Assembly: GCF_000285515.1 (NCBI RefSeq)
Contig: NZ_HE610957.1
Coordinates: forward strand, 718,858 to 782,857
Direction: 5' to 3'
DNA from: Paenibacillus senegalensis JC66
GTDB taxonomy: Bacteria; Bacillota; Bacilli; Paenibacillales; NBRC-103111
Length of the DNA: 64,000 nucleotides
Part shown: one piece after another, positions 61,437-64,000 of the stretch
Numbering within the stretch: the stretch's first letter is position 1
Layout: each line of letters opens with the position of its first letter
The notes under the pieces: generated by a model
What the model was told of the DNA's origin: nothing
Seen by the model: only the letters and a program-made list of their open reading frames with translations
Databases searched by the model: none
Made by a program: the position numbers and the translations under genes

Positions 61437-64000
61437 TTAAGCAGATACCGGCTCGTCCTCTTCCAGTTTTACCGAAACTAGCTTGGACACTCCGCCTTCT
61501 TCCATCGTAACCCCGTAAAGGACGTCCGCTTCCTCCATTGTCCCTTTGCGGTGAGTAACGACGATGAATTGAGTCTCGTTAGAAAACTCTCTCAAGTACT
61601 CGGCGAACCGGGTAACATTAGCTTCATCCAGCGCCGCCTCGACCTCGTCCAGAACGCAGAATGGAACGGGCTTGACCCGGAGAATAGCGAACAGCAGGGC
61701 TATAGCGGTCAAAGCCCGCTCTCCCCCGGAAAGCAGCTGCAGGTTTTGCAGCTTTTTGCCTGGAGGCTGTGCCACGATTTCAATACCCGTCTCCAGAGGC
61801 TGGCTAGGTTCGGACAGGATCAAATCCGCCCGGCCACCTCCGAACAGCTTGGCGAACACGACTACAAAATGAGAACGGATCGCTTCAAAGGTGGTGCGGA
61901 AGCGCTTGGACATCTCCTCGTTCATCTCGCGGATAACCTGGTACAGCGTCGTTTTGGCCTCGGTCAGATCATCCTTCTGGGAAGTTAAGAATTCAAACCT
62001 CTCACTTACCCGGGCAAATTCCTCTATAGCGCCTAAGTTAACCTCCCCAAGCGAGGAAATACGGCGCTTTAACTCACGAACATTATTTTGCGCCTCTGTC
62101 ATATCCTCAGGCAGCGGATATCTTTCCTTGGCGAGCTCATAGCTGATTTCATAATCCTCCGAAAGCTTCTTGAGCAGATTGTCCAGCTCTACATCGAGCC
62201 GCGTCATCCTCACCTCGGTTTGATGAAGCTCCTCATCCACCTGCTTTAAGGCCTGCCGCTGCTCCTTCGTCTTGCTCTCTTCCTTGTCCAGCTGTTCCAT
62301 CCAATCGGCACGCTCAGCGCGTTTAAACTCAATCGTTTCAGAACAATGCTGCTTCTTTAATTTGAGGGAGTTAAGCCGCTCGATTTGCTCCACTTCTTGC
62401 TCAGCGATTTGTTTGTCTCTCTCCCGCAGCTCCTTAAGCTGGGCATTAGCCTGCTCCTGTTCCTGTTCAGCCTGCTGGAAATCGCTTTGCAGTCTCCGGT
62501 AATGCTCAACCAGCGACTGTTTCTCCTGCCCGAAAGAAGCTGCCTTCACCTTAAGCTCAGTCAACTGCTCCAGCAATTCCTCGCGCTCGGATTCGCTCGC
62601 CTTGCGGGCCAGTTCAGCCTGGCGGATTGACTGCTGCAATTCCGCTTCCTTGGCCACCAGCCGCTCAAGCTCCTGCTCGGCCCGCTGCTGACGATGGACG
62701 AGCTGCTCGTGCTCCTCAAGCAGAACCTGCTTGTCCTGTTCATACAGAACAACATGCTCCTCTGTTTTCTTCGCCTCATTCGTTAGGGGAGCCAGCTCGG
62801 CGGCATATTGTCTTTCCTCAATCCGCTTCTGCTCCCCTTCTTCCCTCAGCTTCTCCAGCTGCTCATTTTCTGCGGCAAGCTCCTTTTTCATTTCGGATAC
62901 CTTAATCATCAAATCCGTCAATTGGGCCTGAGACTGGCGAATCTCCTTATCCAGCTCTTCTACCTGCCGCTTGCGCCCCAATAGGCTGGTCGTCTTCTTA
63001 TGCTGGCTTCCCCCGGTCATGGAGCCCCCCGGGTTAACTACATCGCCTTCGAGAGTAACGACGCGGAAGCGATACTGGCAGCGGGCAGCGATCCGGTTGG
63101 CCTGCTCCAACGACTCGGCAATAATAACATGTCCTAACAAGCTGGACATAATCGCCTCATACTGGGGATCAAAGCTCACCAGCTCGCTGGCGATGCCGAC
63201 GAATCCCGCGACTTCTTCAATGGAACGGCGGTCTGTATGCGAAATGGATCGTCCGCGTATAACGTCCAGCGGCAAAAAGGTTGCCCGCCCGGACTGTTTC
63301 CGTTTCAAGAAGGCGATCGCCTGCCGGCCATGAGCTTCACTCTGCACGACTATGTTTTGCAAAGCGCCGCCCAAGGCGGTCTCCACGGCCGTCTCCACTT
63401 CTTTGGGCACCTTAAGCAGTTCCGCCACCGCCCCATGGATGCCCTGCAGCCCGTCCGGGCGCTTGGCTGCGCGCAGCACCTCGCGGACACCGTGCATAAA
63501 GCCATCATAGTCATTCTGCATTTCCTTCATCGTGTCGCGCCGGGAGGTTAAAGCATCGAGCTTCTGCTCCCATTTGCGAACCGTGGCCTGCGCTTGATCC
63601 AGCAGTTCATTACGCTTGCGCTGGCTCTGAGTCAGCTCGGCGAACCGGGCGCGAAACTGCTCCAGCTGTTTGCCGGTTTCCTGCAGCAGAGCTTCCAGCT
63701 CCTGTTTTCTTGCATGCAGACGCTGCTGCTCGGAGGACCACTTGCTCTGCTCTTCATCGAGCCGGTTCTCCCGTTTGGCCAGCGCCTCCAGCTGCTGCTC
63801 CGTATATCGGATTTCATTCCGGCTTTGAGCAGCGCGGTTGAGCGTTTCAAGCAGCTCGGCTTTCAAGTCCTCTTCGGTCTGGCTGCTGATGCCCCCGGAA
63901 ACCCCTAACAAACGGTCCTCTTCCTCGGTCAGCTTATCCCGGCAATCCTCCAGCTGCTGAGAAACAGCAACGATGCTTTCCTTCGTCTGACGCAGCTCAT
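61437..64000 (-). CDS. smc: Chromosome condensation protein Smc, 5' end cut by window edge
   Basis: About 854 C-terminal residues are present, and the frame runs open through base 64000, so the N-terminal Walker A half lies outside. Seen here: a coiled-coil arm, the hinge domain (about 63430-62980 in DNA; LGHVIIAESLEQANRIA, GDVVNPGGSMTGGS), the returning coiled coil, then the signature LSGGERALTAIALLFAIL and Walker B FCVLDEVEAALDEANV. With ScpAB it forms bacterial condensin. The internal TTG at 63911 is not a real start. Confidence 0.98.
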   Translation of the reverse strand, partial: ELRQTKESIVAVSQQLEDCRDKLTEEEDRLLGVSGGISSQTEEDLKAELLETLNRAAQSRNEIRYTEQQLEALAKRENRLDEEQSKWSSEQQRLHARKQELEALLQETGKQLEQFRARFAELTQSQRKRNELLDQAQATVRKWEQKLDALTSRRDTMKEMQNDYDGFMHGVREVLRAAKRPDGLQGIHGAVAELLKVPKEVETAVETALGGALQNIVVQSEAHGRQAIAFLKRKQSGRATFLPLDVIRGRSISHTDRRSIEEVAGFVGIASELVSFDPQYEAIMSSLLGHVIIAESLEQANRIAARCQYRFRVVTLEGDVVNPGGSMTGGSQHKKTTSLLGRKRQVEELDKEIRQSQAQLTDLMIKVSEMKKELAAENEQLEKLREEGEQKRIEERQYAAELAPLTNEAKKTEEHVVLYEQDKQVLLEEHEQLVHRQQRAEQELERLVAKEAELQQSIRQAELARKASESEREELLEQLTELKVKAASFGQEKQSLVEHYRRLQSDFQQAEQEQEQANAQLKELRERDKQIAEQEVEQIERLNSLKLKKQHCSETIEFKRAERADWMEQLDKEESKTKEQRQALKQVDEELHQTEVRMTRLDVELDNLLKKLSEDYEISYELAKERYPLPEDMTEAQNNVRELKRRISSLGEVNLGAIEEFARVSERFEFLTSQKDDLTEAKTTLYQVIREMNEEMSKRFRTTFEAIRSHFVVVFAKLFGGGRADLILSEPSQPLETGIEIVAQPPGKKLQNLQLLSGGERALTAIALLFAILRVKPVPFCVLDEVEAALDEANVTRFAEYLREFSNETQFIVVTHRKGTMEEADVLYGVTMEEGGVSKLVSVKLEEDEPVSA

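Overview
The window comes from a Gram-positive, spore-former-type Firmicute, most likely a member of the Paenibacillaceae. This is inferred from the Bacillus-like fla/che gene order, a CodY repressor preceded by HslVU (ClpQY), the ylxM-ffh-rpsP-khpA-rimM-trmD order, RbgA (YlqF), YlqG/YlqH and the ftsY/smc neighbourhood. No tRNA, rRNA, CRISPR array, intact insertion sequence or prophage was found. Nearly all genes lie on the minus strand, so they read from right to left.

Right to left: smc (5' end outside the window), ftsY, then a two-gene sulfation module (APS kinase cysC plus a PAPS-type sulfotransferase with an in-frame TAG near its 3' end). Next come a polysaccharide deacetylase and a universal stress protein on the plus strand, followed by the translation/secretion operon ylxM-ffh-rpsP-khpA-rimM-trmD behind a near-consensus sigma-A promoter. 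A three-gene CUT1 sugar importer with its own promoter sits between trmD and rplS. Then follow rplS, lepB, rbgA, rnhB, ylqG-ylqH-yraN, a repeat-rich gap of about 0.95 kb, the plus-strand comM/yifB gene, a small zinc-ribbon gene, sucC-sucD with a clear terminator, dprA, topA, a second repeat-rich gap, trmFO, hslV, hslU and codY.

The left 29 kb is one continuous fla/che cluster: flgB-flgC-fliE-fliF-fliG-fliH-fliI-fliJ-motE(ylxF)-fliK-flgD-TIGR02530-type gene-flgE-swrD-fliL-fliM-fliY-cheY-fliO-fliP-fliQ-fliR-flhB-flhA-flhF-flhG-cheB-cheA-cheW-cheC-cheD-membrane gene-sigD-fapA-like (cut by the left edge). It encodes the rod, hook, MS-ring, switch, export gate and ATPase, the chemotaxis kinase with its adaptation proteins, and the sigma factor for late flagellar genes. 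Many genes overlap by 4 to 11 bases, which suggests translational coupling.

The main oddities are: a one-base homopolymer frameshift in fliJ; a premature TAG in the sulfotransferase followed by 39 in-frame family-like codons; the APS kinase/sulfotransferase pair itself; a sugar transporter splitting trmD from rplS; absence of xerC between trmFO and hslV; a hairpin that would hide the comM ribosome binding site; a pair of inverted MITE-like repeats at 34.4 and 47.2 kb; and several tandem repeat families in the gaps. I saw no clear wholly new defence or mobile system. The sulfation module and the YlqG/YlqH pair are the best candidates for under-described biology.
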